Shown: piece by piece, positions 26,377 to 35,525 of the stretch
Numbering within the stretch: the first letter of the stretch is position 1
How the letters are laid out: each line of letters begins with the position of its first letter
NCBI RefSeq assembly: GCF_013340935.1
Contig: NZ_WHOS01000024.1
Span: 1 to 64,000 of the forward strand
Direction of reading: 5' to 3'
DNA: 64,000 nucleotides
DNA from: Azospirillum melinis
GTDB lineage: Bacteria; Pseudomonadota; Alphaproteobacteria; Azospirillales; Azospirillaceae
Program-made: the position numbers and the translations under genes
The notes under the pieces: generated by a model
The model's database searches: none
Told to the model about the DNA's origin: nothing
What the model saw: only the letters and a program-made list of their open reading frames with translations

Positions 26377-27321
26377 TCAGTACAGAACGTTCTGGGCCTC
26401 CGGCGTTGCCAGATTGGCCTTGGTCACCAGCACAACACCGGTGTCGAGCGCCTTTTCGACCTTCTCGCGCTTGGTCAGCTTGACCGCCGTCTGCACCCCC
26501 AGATAGCCCATCTGGTAGGAGCCCTGGACGGCGATGGCCTCCAGCGTGCCGTCCTTGACGAAGCCCTGGAGATCCTGGTTGCCGTCGAAGCCGACCGCGG
26601 CGATGTGGCCGGCCTTGCCGCTCTGGGCCAGCGCGCGGCCCATGCCGATGGCGGTCGGCTCGTTGGCGCCGAAGATGCCCTTCAGGTCGGGGTTGGCGGC
26701 CAGCACATCGGTGGTCTGGTTCAGCGCGGTCGCCATCTGCGACTGGGAATAGAAGGGACCGACGATCTCAAGCTTGGAGTGGTCCTTGATGTATTTGGTG
26801 AAGCCGCCGACCCGACCGATCTCCGATCCCGCACCGGCGACATAGGACATGACGGCGATCTTGCCTGTGGTGCCGACCTTGTCGATCAGCGCCTTGGCGC
26901 ACAGCTCGCCCGCCTTGACGTTGTCGGTGGACAGCATGGCCTGGTAATACTGCTTGCCGGCGTCCGATACAGGGGAGTCGATCAGCACCACCGGGATCTT
27001 CGCCTCCCACGCCTTCTTCAGAACCGGGACCAGCGCGTCGGGGTCGGAAGGGGCGAGCACGATGCCGGCGACCTTCCGGTTCACCGCGTTCTCCACCATG
27101 TTGACCTGATCGGCGATGGCCGATTCAGCCGCCGGACCCTGGAAGGTCATGGTGTAGCCGTCCGCCTCCTTCTGGGCGGTGGCGGCACCCTTCTGCACAT
27201 TCTGCCAGAAGGTGGAGTTCACCGTCTTGACCACCACCGCGATTTCCTTGTCCGCAGCCAATGCCGAACCGGTGGCGAGAGCGATGGCGGATGCCAGACA
27301 GGCTGAAACGAAGCGCTTCAT
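26377..27321 (-). CDS. CUT2 sugar ABC transporter, substrate-binding protein (RbsB-like)
   Basis: A 314-residue periplasmic binding protein of the Peripla_BP_4 group. The Sec signal covers about residues 1-22 (MKRFVSACLASAI to SALAA). The fold is indicated by EIAVVVKTVNSTFWQNV, the hinge region around VVLIDSPVSD, and GIFGANEPTAIGMGRAL. The start follows GGGAG. The permease and ATPase genes lie upstream in the same operon. The ligand is probably the sugar degraded by the surrounding enzymes, L-fucose or a relative. Confidence 0.9.
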   Translation of the reverse strand: MKRFVSACLASAIALATGSALAADKEIAVVVKTVNSTFWQNVQKGAATAQKEADGYTMTFQGPAAESAIADQVNMVENAVNRKVAGIVLAPSDPDALVPVLKKAWEAKIPVVLIDSPVSDAGKQYYQAMLSTDNVKAGELCAKALIDKVGTTGKIAVMSYVAGAGSEIGRVGGFTKYIKDHSKLEIVGPFYSQSQMATALNQTTDVLAANPDLKGIFGANEPTAIGMGRALAQSGKAGHIAAVGFDGNQDLQGFVKDGTLEAIAVQGSYQMGYLGVQTAVKLTKREKVEKALDTGVVLVTKANLATPEAQNVLY

Positions 27322-27377
27322 GGTTTCACTCCCTGTTGGTTTGTTTTGGGCAGGCACGTACTTGTCGCAAACGCCGG

Positions 27378-28475
27378 TCAGCGCCGGTTGCGGATCTGGT
27401 CGATCCAGACGGTCAGCAGGATGACCAGACCGATGATGATCTGCTGGGTGAAGGCCGACACGCCGTTCATGTTCAGCCCGTTGCGCAGGATGCCGATCAC
27501 GAAGGCGCCGATGGCGGTGCCCGAGATCGTCCCCACCCCGCCGATCAGAGAGGTGCCGCCGATGACCGCACTGGCGATGGCGTCCAGCTCGTACATCACG
27601 CCCTCATTCGGCTGTGCGGTGACGAGGCGGGACATCAGGACGCAGCCGGTCAGCCCGGCCAGCGTGCCGGACAGCACATAGGTGAACAGGGTGACGCCGG
27701 CGACGTTGACGCCGGACAGCCGGGCGGCCTCCGCGTTCGAGCCCACGGCATAGATGTGGCGGCCCAGCGTGGTGCGGCTCAGCATGATCGCCACGGCGAT
27801 GGCGATCACCACCATCAGCACCACCGGATAGGGGATGCCGGGAAAGACCACGTCGGGGAAGCCGTCCTCGCCGATGCGGACGATTCGGAACATGGCACCG
27901 TTGCCGAGCTCGCCGAAGGAGTCGCCGAGGCCCGACACGGCACGCGCCCCGGTGATCTGCAGGGCGACGCCGCGCGCCACCATCATCATGCCCAGCGTGG
28001 CGATGAAGGGCGGCAGCTTCAGCCGCGTCACGCACAGCCCGTTCAGCAGGCCGCAGAAAGCACCGACCAGGATGCCCAGCCCCATGCCGAGCGGCACCGG
28101 CGCGCCGGCCTTGACCGCCAGCGCCGCCACCACGCCGGACAGCGCCAGGACGGAGCCGACCGAGAGGTCGATGCCGCCGGTGATGATGACGCAGGTCGCG
28201 GCGATGCCGAGATAGGCGATGGAGGTCACCTGCAACGCGATGGTCATGCCGTTGCCGACGCTGAGGAAGGCGTCGCTGGTCGCGGAGAAAACGGCGACCA
28301 GCACCAGCAGTCCGGCCAGCGCCGCGAATTTCTGGATCAGATCCTTGCGCCGGTCGTTCGTCACGCGGCTGCTTATGGGGCCATTCATCGCCTGGGGACC
28401 GTCGCTCACCGGCTGGCGCGGTGCGGCGGCAGCGGACGGCGTGGCGTCGAGGGTCTTGGTGGTGGGATTGCTCAT
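27378..28475 (-). CDS. CUT2 sugar ABC transporter, permease (RbsC-like)
   Basis: A 365-residue membrane protein with 8-10 helices and the BPD_transp_2 motifs (IDLSVGSVLALSG, VGSNAEAARLSGVNV, IGGTSLIGGVGTI). An unusually long hydrophilic N-terminus of about 45 residues precedes the first helix. The ATG overlaps the stop of the ATPase gene (ATGA). It forms the membrane channel of the importer, presumably as a homodimer. Confidence 0.92.
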   Translation of the reverse strand: MSNPTTKTLDATPSAAAAPRQPVSDGPQAMNGPISSRVTNDRRKDLIQKFAALAGLLVLVAVFSATSDAFLSVGNGMTIALQVTSIAYLGIAATCVIITGGIDLSVGSVLALSGVVAALAVKAGAPVPLGMGLGILVGAFCGLLNGLCVTRLKLPPFIATLGMMMVARGVALQITGARAVSGLGDSFGELGNGAMFRIVRIGEDGFPDVVFPGIPYPVVLMVVIAIAVAIMLSRTTLGRHIYAVGSNAEAARLSGVNVAGVTLFTYVLSGTLAGLTGCVLMSRLVTAQPNEGVMYELDAIASAVIGGTSLIGGVGTISGTAIGAFVIGILRNGLNMNGVSAFTQQIIIGLVILLTVWIDQIRNRR

Positions 28476-30046
28476 GGCGTTTCGGCTCCCGGCGCCGCCG
28501 GGCGGCCATGGCCCGAGGCGAAATGCATGATCTCTTCCTGGCTGGTCGAGCGCGTGTTCAGAACGGCGGTGATCCGGCCTTCATGGAAGACGGCGACGCG
28601 GTCGGTCAGGCCGAGGATCTCCGGCAGTTCGGAGCTGATCAGCACCACGCCGATCCCCTCGGCCGCCAGCCGGTCGAGAAGCTGGTAGATGGCGAATTTG
28701 GCGCCGACATCGATGCCGCGTGTCGGCTCGTCGAAGAACAGGATGCGCGACTGGCGGAACAGCCACTTCGCGATGACGATCTTCTGCTGGTTGCCGCCCG
28801 ACAGCAGGCGCGCCACCTGATGCGGCGACGGCGTGCGGATCGACAGCATCTGGATGTAGCGCCACGCCGCCTGCTCCTCCGCCTTGCGGTCGATGAAGCC
28901 GAGTGCGCCGGACACCGCCGCCATGTTGGCGAGCGTCAAATTCTGGGTGACCGACATCTTGACCGCCAGCCCGTGGCTCTTGCGGTCTTCCGACAGGTAG
29001 GCGATGCCGTGGGCGATGGCGTCGCGCGGGGTCTTCACCGTGACCTCGCCGCCGCCGAGCCGGATGGTTCCGGCATCCAGCGGGTCGGCGCCGAAGATCG
29101 CCCGCGCCACCTCGGTGCGGCCCGCACCCATCAGACCGGCGAAGCCCAGGATCTCGCCGCGCCTGAGGTCGAAGCCGACATCGTGGAAGACGCCGCGGCG
29201 GGTCAGGCCGCGCACCTCCATCAACACGTCTTCGGTGGGAACGGAGGTGCGCTCCGGGAACTTGTCGTCCAGCGAGCGGCCGACCATCAATCCGACGATC
29301 TCGTCCACGCAGGTGTCGGCGAAGGCGCGGGTATCGACGAAGCGGCCGTCGCGCAGCACCGTGACCCGGTCGACGATCAGCGCCATCTCGTCCAGCCGGT
29401 GGGAGATGTAGACGATCCCCACCCCCTGCTCCCTCAACTCCCGGATCACCTGGAACAGCAGGGCGGTTTCGGATTCGGTGAGGGACGAGGTCGGCTCGTC
29501 CATGATGACGATTTCGGCATTCAGCGACAGCGCCTTGGCGATCTCCACCATCTGGCATTGGGCGACCGACAGCGACTTCACCGGCGCGTCGGGGCGGATG
29601 TCGACGCCGAGCCGGTCGAGGCAGGCCTGGGCCTGCCGGCGCAATGCGTTCCGATCAATGAACCACCCGCGTTTCGGCTCCCGCGCCAGGAAGATGTTCT
29701 CGGCCACGCTCAGATGCGGGACGAGGTTCAGTTCCTGGTGGATGATGGCGATGCCGGCCCGCTCGGCGTCGAGCGAGGAGGCGAAGCGCCGCACCTCGCC
29801 CTTGTAGACGATGCTGCCCTCGTCGGGCTGGTACTGGCCGCTGATGATCTTCATCAGCGTCGATTTGCCGGCTCCGTTCTCGCCGCACAGCGCATGGACC
29901 TCGCCGCACCGCAGGTCGAAACCGACGCCGTCCAGCGCCAGCACGCCGGGAAACCGCTTGGTGATGCTGTCCAGCCGCAGCAGCTCGGTCCCCGCCGCTG
30001 CTGTGGGGAACCGGCCGGGGGCCGTGTGGAGCGACGCTTGCTGCAT
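28472..30046 (-). CDS. CUT2 sugar ABC transporter, ATP-binding protein (RbsA-like, tandem domains)
   Basis: A 524-residue ATPase with two nucleotide-binding domains. The first has an intact Walker A (GENGAGKST) and Walker B (IVIMDEPTSSL). The second has the degenerate Walker A typical of RbsA/XylG (GLMGAGRTE) but a good signature LSGGNQQK and Walker B ILFFDEPTRGID. The ATG at 30046 is preceded by GGGGAGG. It drives the importer together with the next two products. Confidence 0.92.
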   Translation of the reverse strand: MQQASLHTAPGRFPTAAAGTELLRLDSITKRFPGVLALDGVGFDLRCGEVHALCGENGAGKSTLMKIISGQYQPDEGSIVYKGEVRRFASSLDAERAGIAIIHQELNLVPHLSVAENIFLAREPKRGWFIDRNALRRQAQACLDRLGVDIRPDAPVKSLSVAQCQMVEIAKALSLNAEIVIMDEPTSSLTESETALLFQVIRELREQGVGIVYISHRLDEMALIVDRVTVLRDGRFVDTRAFADTCVDEIVGLMVGRSLDDKFPERTSVPTEDVLMEVRGLTRRGVFHDVGFDLRRGEILGFAGLMGAGRTEVARAIFGADPLDAGTIRLGGGEVTVKTPRDAIAHGIAYLSEDRKSHGLAVKMSVTQNLTLANMAAVSGALGFIDRKAEEQAAWRYIQMLSIRTPSPHQVARLLSGGNQQKIVIAKWLFRQSRILFFDEPTRGIDVGAKFAIYQLLDRLAAEGIGVVLISSELPEILGLTDRVAVFHEGRITAVLNTRSTSQEEIMHFASGHGRPAAPGAETP

Positions 30047-30137
30047 GGCACCTCCCCATCGGGTGTGGCCCATCCGGTGCGGCCCCTCGTTCCGGGGCGC
30101 GCCGTTTGGCTGCTTTGTCGAGCAAACCGCTGCTTAT

Positions 30138-30170
30138 CCCGGCCGCGCCGTTGTTCCGGTCACGGCCGGG
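30138..30170 (-). other. Stem-loop between FAH-family and ATPase genes
   Basis: CCCGGCC (30138-30144) and GGCCGGG (30164-30170) can pair around a 19-base loop in the 130-base gap. It may be a weak attenuator or processing site separating enzyme genes from transporter genes; no T-run is seen. Confidence 0.3.
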
Positions 30171-30176
30171 GTGGCG

Positions 30177-31022
30177 TCACTCCGCCGCGTACACCTGCTG
30201 GCGCTGGCGGCCGAGACCCTGAATTTCGAGTTCGATCCGGTCGCCGGGCTTCAGATAGGTCGGCGGCTTCAGCCCCAGACCGACGCCCGGCGGCGTGCCG
30301 GTGGAGATGACGTCGCCCGGATGCAGGCTCATGAACTGCGACAGGTAGGAGACGATGTGGGCGACGCCATAGACCATCGTCCGGGTCGAGCCGTTCTGGT
30401 AGCGGTGGCCGTTGACCTCCAGCCACATGTCCAGCGCCTGCGGGTCGGGAACCTCGTCCCTGGTCACCAGCCAGGGGCCGATGGGGCCGAAGGTGTCGCA
30501 GCTCTTGCCCTTGGTCCACTGGCCCTGGCGTTCGATCTGGAATTCGCGTTCCGACAGGTCGTTGACGACGCAATAACCGGCGACATGGTCCAGCGCCTCG
30601 GCCTCCGACACATATTTCGCCGTCTTGCCGATGACGACGCCGAGTTCGACCTCCCAGTCGGTCTTGGTCGAACCGCGCGGGATTTCCACCGGGTCGTCCG
30701 GACCCTGGATGGTGGAGGTCGCCTTCATGAAGATCACCGGCTCCGACGGGACCGTCGCCCCGGTTTCCGCCGCATGGTCGGAATAGTTGAGGCCGATGCA
30801 GACGAACTTGCCGGTGCCGGCCACGCAAGGACCCAGCCGGGTGGAGGCATCGACCAGCGGCAGGCTGTCCACCGGCAAGGCCGCGATCTCCGCCAGCCCA
30901 TCCGGCAGCAGCCAGCGGCCGGCAATGTCGTCGACATGGGCGGACAGGTCGCGGATACGGCCCTGGGCATCCAGCAATCCCGGCTTCTCGGCCCCCCGCG
31001 GGCCATGGCGCAGAAGCTTCAT
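30177..31022 (-). CDS. Fumarylacetoacetate hydrolase-family enzyme (2,4-diketo-3-deoxy-L-fuconate hydrolase-like)
   Basis: A 281-residue FAH-family hydrolase. The metal ligands Glu124, Glu126 (DWEVELGVVIG) and Asp155 (VNDLSERE) are in place. The open frame reaches 31565, but the ATG at 31022 behind GGGGAAA gives the normal length of the short subgroup that contains the 2,4-diketo-3-deoxy-L-fuconate and L-rhamnonate hydrolases. With the upstream SDR it would convert the diketo acid to pyruvate and lactate. It differs from the 393-residue FAH protein at 18830, which belongs to the XylX-like group. Confidence 0.83.
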   Translation of the reverse strand: MKLLRHGPRGAEKPGLLDAQGRIRDLSAHVDDIAGRWLLPDGLAEIAALPVDSLPLVDASTRLGPCVAGTGKFVCIGLNYSDHAAETGATVPSEPVIFMKATSTIQGPDDPVEIPRGSTKTDWEVELGVVIGKTAKYVSEAEALDHVAGYCVVNDLSEREFQIERQGQWTKGKSCDTFGPIGPWLVTRDEVPDPQALDMWLEVNGHRYQNGSTRTMVYGVAHIVSYLSQFMSLHPGDVISTGTPPGVGLGLKPPTYLKPGDRIELEIQGLGRQRQQVYAAE

Positions 31023-31099
31023 CGAGCGTTTCCCCAGATTGTTTCTTGTCGTTTTCGCGGCCCGGCCAACGGGGCCGCTGCCGGTCAGGTGCGATGCCT

Positions 31100-31982
<883 letters not shown>

Positions 31983-31990
31983 TCGATCCG

Positions 31991-32806
31991 TCAGTCCAAC
32001 GAAAAGATTTCCGATATACGCCGACTGGCTTCGTCCAGGGCGGCCAGGATCTCCGCCGGTTCCTTCGGAACCTGCCGGGTGCGCAGATAGGGACAGGTCA
32101 GGGCGGCGACGGCGCCGCCCTCCCGCCGGTCGATCACGGGACAGGAGAGATCGACCACCGCTTCGGTGATGCCGCTGGGGCGGGCGACATGGCCGGCGGC
32201 GCGGACGGCATCGAGATTGCGGTCCAGCGCATCCAGGTCGATCCAGGGATCCTCCCGCCGCAGCTCCTCATACAGGCCGTGGCGGCGGCGGGCGCCGATG
32301 AAGGCCATCAGGCAATGGCCGGACCCGGTCAGCACCAGGGGCTGGCGGTAGCCGATGCGGACGGTGAAGCCGATGTGGCTGGTGCTTTCCACCCGTGCCA
32401 CCACCGCGATCTGCGTGCCCGACATAACAGCGAGATGGCAGGAATAGCCGGTCTTCTCGGCGAAGGCGTTCATGAAGGGCAGGGCGATTTCGATCAGCGA
32501 GCGGTTGACCGGCCGGTTCATCCCCAGGCGGAACAGCCGGTCGGTGACGCGGAAACGGTCGTCGCCCTCCAACCGCTCGATATAGCCGCGCTGCGCCAGG
32601 ACCGAGACCATGCGGAAGATCTCACCCTTGGTCCGCCCCACGCCATCGCCGATCTGCTGCAACGACTGGGGATCGCGGCACTCGGACAGGAACTCCAGAA
32701 TGTCCAACCCCTTTTCCAGAGCCGGGGCGGAGTATCGCCGCTCACGGTCCGGTGTGTCCGGCAGATCGGCGGACATGTCGGGTGGGTCGGTGTCGGTTCC
32801 GGTCAT
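31991..32806 (-). CDS. IclR-family transcriptional regulator
   Basis: A 271-residue regulator with an N-terminal winged helix (about 25-90; [20 protein letters not shown] is the recognition part) and a C-terminal effector domain (about 100-265) with the family's HIGFTVRIG and SGHCLMAF segments. AGAGGGGA precedes the start. It is encoded upstream of and in the same direction as the L-fucose-type operon, with the operon promoter in the gap, so it is the probable local regulator. The effector is likely a sugar or 2-keto-3-deoxy acid. Confidence 0.87.
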   Translation of the reverse strand: MTGTDTDPPDMSADLPDTPDRERRYSAPALEKGLDILEFLSECRDPQSLQQIGDGVGRTKGEIFRMVSVLAQRGYIERLEGDDRFRVTDRLFRLGMNRPVNRSLIEIALPFMNAFAEKTGYSCHLAVMSGTQIAVVARVESTSHIGFTVRIGYRQPLVLTGSGHCLMAFIGARRRHGLYEELRREDPWIDLDALDRNLDAVRAAGHVARPSGITEAVVDLSCPVIDRREGGAVAALTCPYLRTRQVPKEPAEILAALDEASRRISEIFSLD

Positions 32807-32845
32807 GGTGGCGTCCCCTCTTTTGCCGGTGCGGCTTCGTTTTAC

Positions 32846-34075
32846 CTATGATTCCTCCACTTCACCGGAAAAACAATGGAGGACTTGGCCGCCGGCCGGG
32901 ACGGGGTGGGCAAGCAGGCTTCGTCGGGACACCACCAGCCAGACAGGATAAATCAGCAGGGCGAGCGTCAGCGATTGCTTGAGCCACATCTGGGTCGGTC
33001 GGTAGAACCAGCCCCCATAAAAATGCAGACCCAGCCCGGTCACGGCCAGACCGAGCAGCATCGGCACCGCCCCTGCCCGTGGCCGGCGATGCTCCACCAA
33101 CGCCGCCAGGGTGGTCAGCACGGCGATGCTGAGATAGGAACCCTCCTCGGTCCTCGGGTTGAACAGCACCAGATACCAGGCCCCCAGCATCACCGTGACG
33201 ATCATTCCGGTCACATGGTCGAGCCGGCGCCCCGCCGTCCACACGATGCCGACCACCAGCAGCGCGCCGGCCAGCCGCAGCGCCGTCATGGTCGCATAGG
33301 CCGGCTGCACTCCGGCTTCGGCCAGCATGCGGGTCAGGTCGAACCAGCGGCCGCTGTCAGGCGCCGCGGCGGTGGCGAGCTTGCCGATCATCGCCGCATA
33401 TTGCCCGGCGACATAGCCGGGGTCCGGATGCAGGAAGGGAGCAACCGCGGCAATCAGCAATCCAAGCGCCAGCGGCCGGCGCACGCCCGGCCGCACCACC
33501 GCGAACAGCAGGGCGGGGACCAGCGCCAGCGGCTTCAGCGCCACGGCCAGCGCCAGCATCGTCGCGCCCCGGCGATCCCGCCTGTGTGCCAGATCGACGG
33601 CGGCATGCAGGACCACCGACATCATCATCAGTTCGCACTGGCCGCGCAGGACATTGATCGAGGCGGTTGGAATGGCCGCCACCAGTACCCAGGCGGCCAG
33701 CGTCCGCCCCATGTAGGGATGCAGCAGCAGCGCCACCCGGTATACCGCGCCGGAGAACACGGCGACCATCGCCAACCGCCAGATCTGATCACCGAGCCCG
33801 AGCGGCAGGGCCGCCAGCGGACCCAGCAGAACCGCGCTGGACGGAAAATAGAGGAAGCCGTGGATGCCCTGCGTATAGACGGGGACCGACGACCACCAGT
33901 CGACCACCGCGTCGCGGTAGATGTGGGTGATCGGCCGCTCCGGCCGGACAACGGCAAGCACCGCCATCGCCACCACGAACAGACACCAGACCACCACCGC
34001 GACCGCACTGGCATCTCGACGCCACGCGTCTCCGCCGCGCAGAAAGCGCGACAGAAGAATTCCATTCGAGTTCAT
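32846..34075 (-). CDS. GT87-like polytopic membrane glycosyltransferase (DUF2029 type)
   Basis: A 409-residue protein with about ten hydrophobic helices, an early acidic periplasmic loop (PITHIYRDAVVDWW) and the segment FLYFPSSAVLLGPLAALPLG typical of polyprenyl-phosphate-mannose-dependent GT87 mannosyltransferases. Such enzymes transfer sugars from lipid carriers on the outer face of the inner membrane. The ATG at 34075 is preceded by GGAAAC; the frame from 34108 is not needed. It stands between the sugar cluster and the envelope block, with gaps on both sides, so it is probably a single-gene unit. Family assignment is from topology and a few motifs only. Confidence 0.65.
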   Translation of the reverse strand: MNSNGILLSRFLRGGDAWRRDASAVAVVVWCLFVVAMAVLAVVRPERPITHIYRDAVVDWWSSVPVYTQGIHGFLYFPSSAVLLGPLAALPLGLGDQIWRLAMVAVFSGAVYRVALLLHPYMGRTLAAWVLVAAIPTASINVLRGQCELMMMSVVLHAAVDLAHRRDRRGATMLALAVALKPLALVPALLFAVVRPGVRRPLALGLLIAAVAPFLHPDPGYVAGQYAAMIGKLATAAAPDSGRWFDLTRMLAEAGVQPAYATMTALRLAGALLVVGIVWTAGRRLDHVTGMIVTVMLGAWYLVLFNPRTEEGSYLSIAVLTTLAALVEHRRPRAGAVPMLLGLAVTGLGLHFYGGWFYRPTQMWLKQSLTLALLIYPVWLVVSRRSLLAHPVPAGGQVLHCFSGEVEES

Positions 34076-34159
34076 GAAGTTTCCGGACCCCAAGCCAACG
34101 CCCGGCACGGTTATCTAGCGGGATTTGAGGATCCTGGAAAATTAAAACCAATTCATAGT

Positions 34160-34182
34160 GGAGTTCAAACTGTCAGAACTCC
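34160..34182. terminator. Stem-loop between TPR-protein and GT87-like genes
   Basis: GGAGTTC (34160-34166) and GAACTCC (34176-34182) are perfect inverted copies around a 9-base loop, about 100 bases past the end of the five-gene channel unit on the minus strand. It may end that unit, but it also lies in the probable promoter region of the GT87-like gene and could be an operator. Confidence 0.35.
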
Positions 34183-34278
34183 GCATTTTCTTGCTGTGCA
34201 GACCGGCAAGCCGGTCGCCACGGGGGCGGCGGGAGCCTGGATGGACTCCCGCATGATTGATCGAGGCGCTCCGTTCCC

Positions 34279-35463
34279 TTACTTGACGGTGGTGTTGGAC
34301 ACTTTGACCGGTGTCGGCTGCGCCGCTGAAGGTTTCCCCAGATCCTGGCGCAGATCGCTGGGCTTCAGCGGTTCACCCTTGCGCCAGGAGATGCGGTAGT
34401 AAAGGCTCGCGACCTCCGGGTAGGTTTCGAAATTGTCGAGGTTCGCGCGGGCTTTCGTCTGGTTGCGCTGTGCGCACACCACGTCTCCCCGCTCCGTGCA
34501 CAGTTCGGCACGCAGCGAAGGCACCAGGGCGCTGGTCGGGTCCCAATATTCGGCATCGTCGAGCGCCGTGATCGCCTGATCGTAGCGGCCCGTTGCCATG
34601 AAGGCGCCAGCGCGCAGCAGATCCCCGGCGGCCAGGATCGTGTAGGCCCGCTGATAGCGGGCGGACTCCATCGCCGGCTTCAGATAGGTTTCCACCGACT
34701 TCTCGTCGTCCTTCACCAGCATGACGAAGGCGCGGTTCAGGCGGGGGAACAGCAGGGCAGGGTCGGTCTGGTCGGCTTCCTCGAACAGGCGGGCGGCCTC
34801 GTCGAGCTTCTGCTTGTGAAGGGCGACGATGCCCGCCATGTTCAGAATGCTGGCCCGCTCCCGGTAGTAGGTCTTCGAGGCGTAGGTCTTCAGTTCGCGG
34901 GCGATCAGATCGTCGACCTCGGTGTAGTCGTGCTGGCGGTCGGCGCTCTGGAGCGCGTAGACCACCGTCACATAGGGGGCGAGATGCTCCATCACCTCCT
35001 GTGCGGCGCGGCCCATCATGTCGGGCAGCGACTCTCCATCCTTGCGCTTGACGATCACGGGGAAGGGCGGCTCGTCCGGGTCGCGCACCATGGCGACGAG
35101 CTGGAGCTTGCCCTCCTTCTCGTCCTTGGCGAAGCTGCCGTTCACCGTCGCCGTCTTCATGCCGAAGGTGTGCTGAACGGCGGCGGTCATATCCTCCAGC
35201 TTCAGCGTCTTGGCCAGGACCGCCCCCATGGTCTTGGCCTTGGTCGAGCGCACGCTCGGGCTGCCGAAATAGGATTTGGTATCGCCGATCTCCTGCATCT
35301 TGGCGATGAACATGTCCTCCATCACGTCGCCCTTGGCGGTTCCCTTGGACAACTCGTCGGGCATGTACAGGCTGACGGCGACGCTGTCGGCATGCAGGAC
35401 GGCATCGGTCGAGATGATGCCGAAGGCGGCCATGAAGGCGACTGCGAGCGAAATGGGATCCAT
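34279..35463 (-). CDS. Membrane-anchored TPR-like protein, paralogue A
   Basis: A 394-residue protein with one N-terminal hydrophobic segment (about 3-20), a 100-residue region that starts MPDELSKGTAKGDVMEDMF, and a C-terminal set of TPR-like helices (about 185-360). The start at 35463 follows GAGGTGA. The region behind the membrane segment resembles the protein at 59179 (VPDSISQETG, then KLADDMQEI): both have a V/M-P-D/E stretch, a KLxxxM-type helix and an effect-like beta segment before the TPRs. No enzyme motif is seen. It is the last gene behind the ion channel, CheW-like, chemoreceptor and MscS genes and may be a scaffold for them. Confidence 0.65.
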   Translation of the reverse strand: MDPISLAVAFMAAFGIISTDAVLHADSVAVSLYMPDELSKGTAKGDVMEDMFIAKMQEIGDTKSYFGSPSVRSTKAKTMGAVLAKTLKLEDMTAAVQHTFGMKTATVNGSFAKDEKEGKLQLVAMVRDPDEPPFPVIVKRKDGESLPDMMGRAAQEVMEHLAPYVTVVYALQSADRQHDYTEVDDLIARELKTYASKTYYRERASILNMAGIVALHKQKLDEAARLFEEADQTDPALLFPRLNRAFVMLVKDDEKSVETYLKPAMESARYQRAYTILAAGDLLRAGAFMATGRYDQAITALDDAEYWDPTSALVPSLRAELCTERGDVVCAQRNQTKARANLDNFETYPEVASLYYRISWRKGEPLKPSDLRQDLGKPSAAQPTPVKVSNTTVK

Positions 35464-35525
35464 GGTGTCACCTCTTCCTTGGCGTTTTCGTTGAAATTGT
35501 CCGGCAGTGCCGGGTGTCGGTGGTG

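Noticed and set aside
34201-34216. GACCGGCAAGCCGGTC palindrome
   Set aside because: Perfect but with only a two-base centre, which is too tight for a hairpin. High-GC DNA produces many such short palindromes, and its position is not informative.
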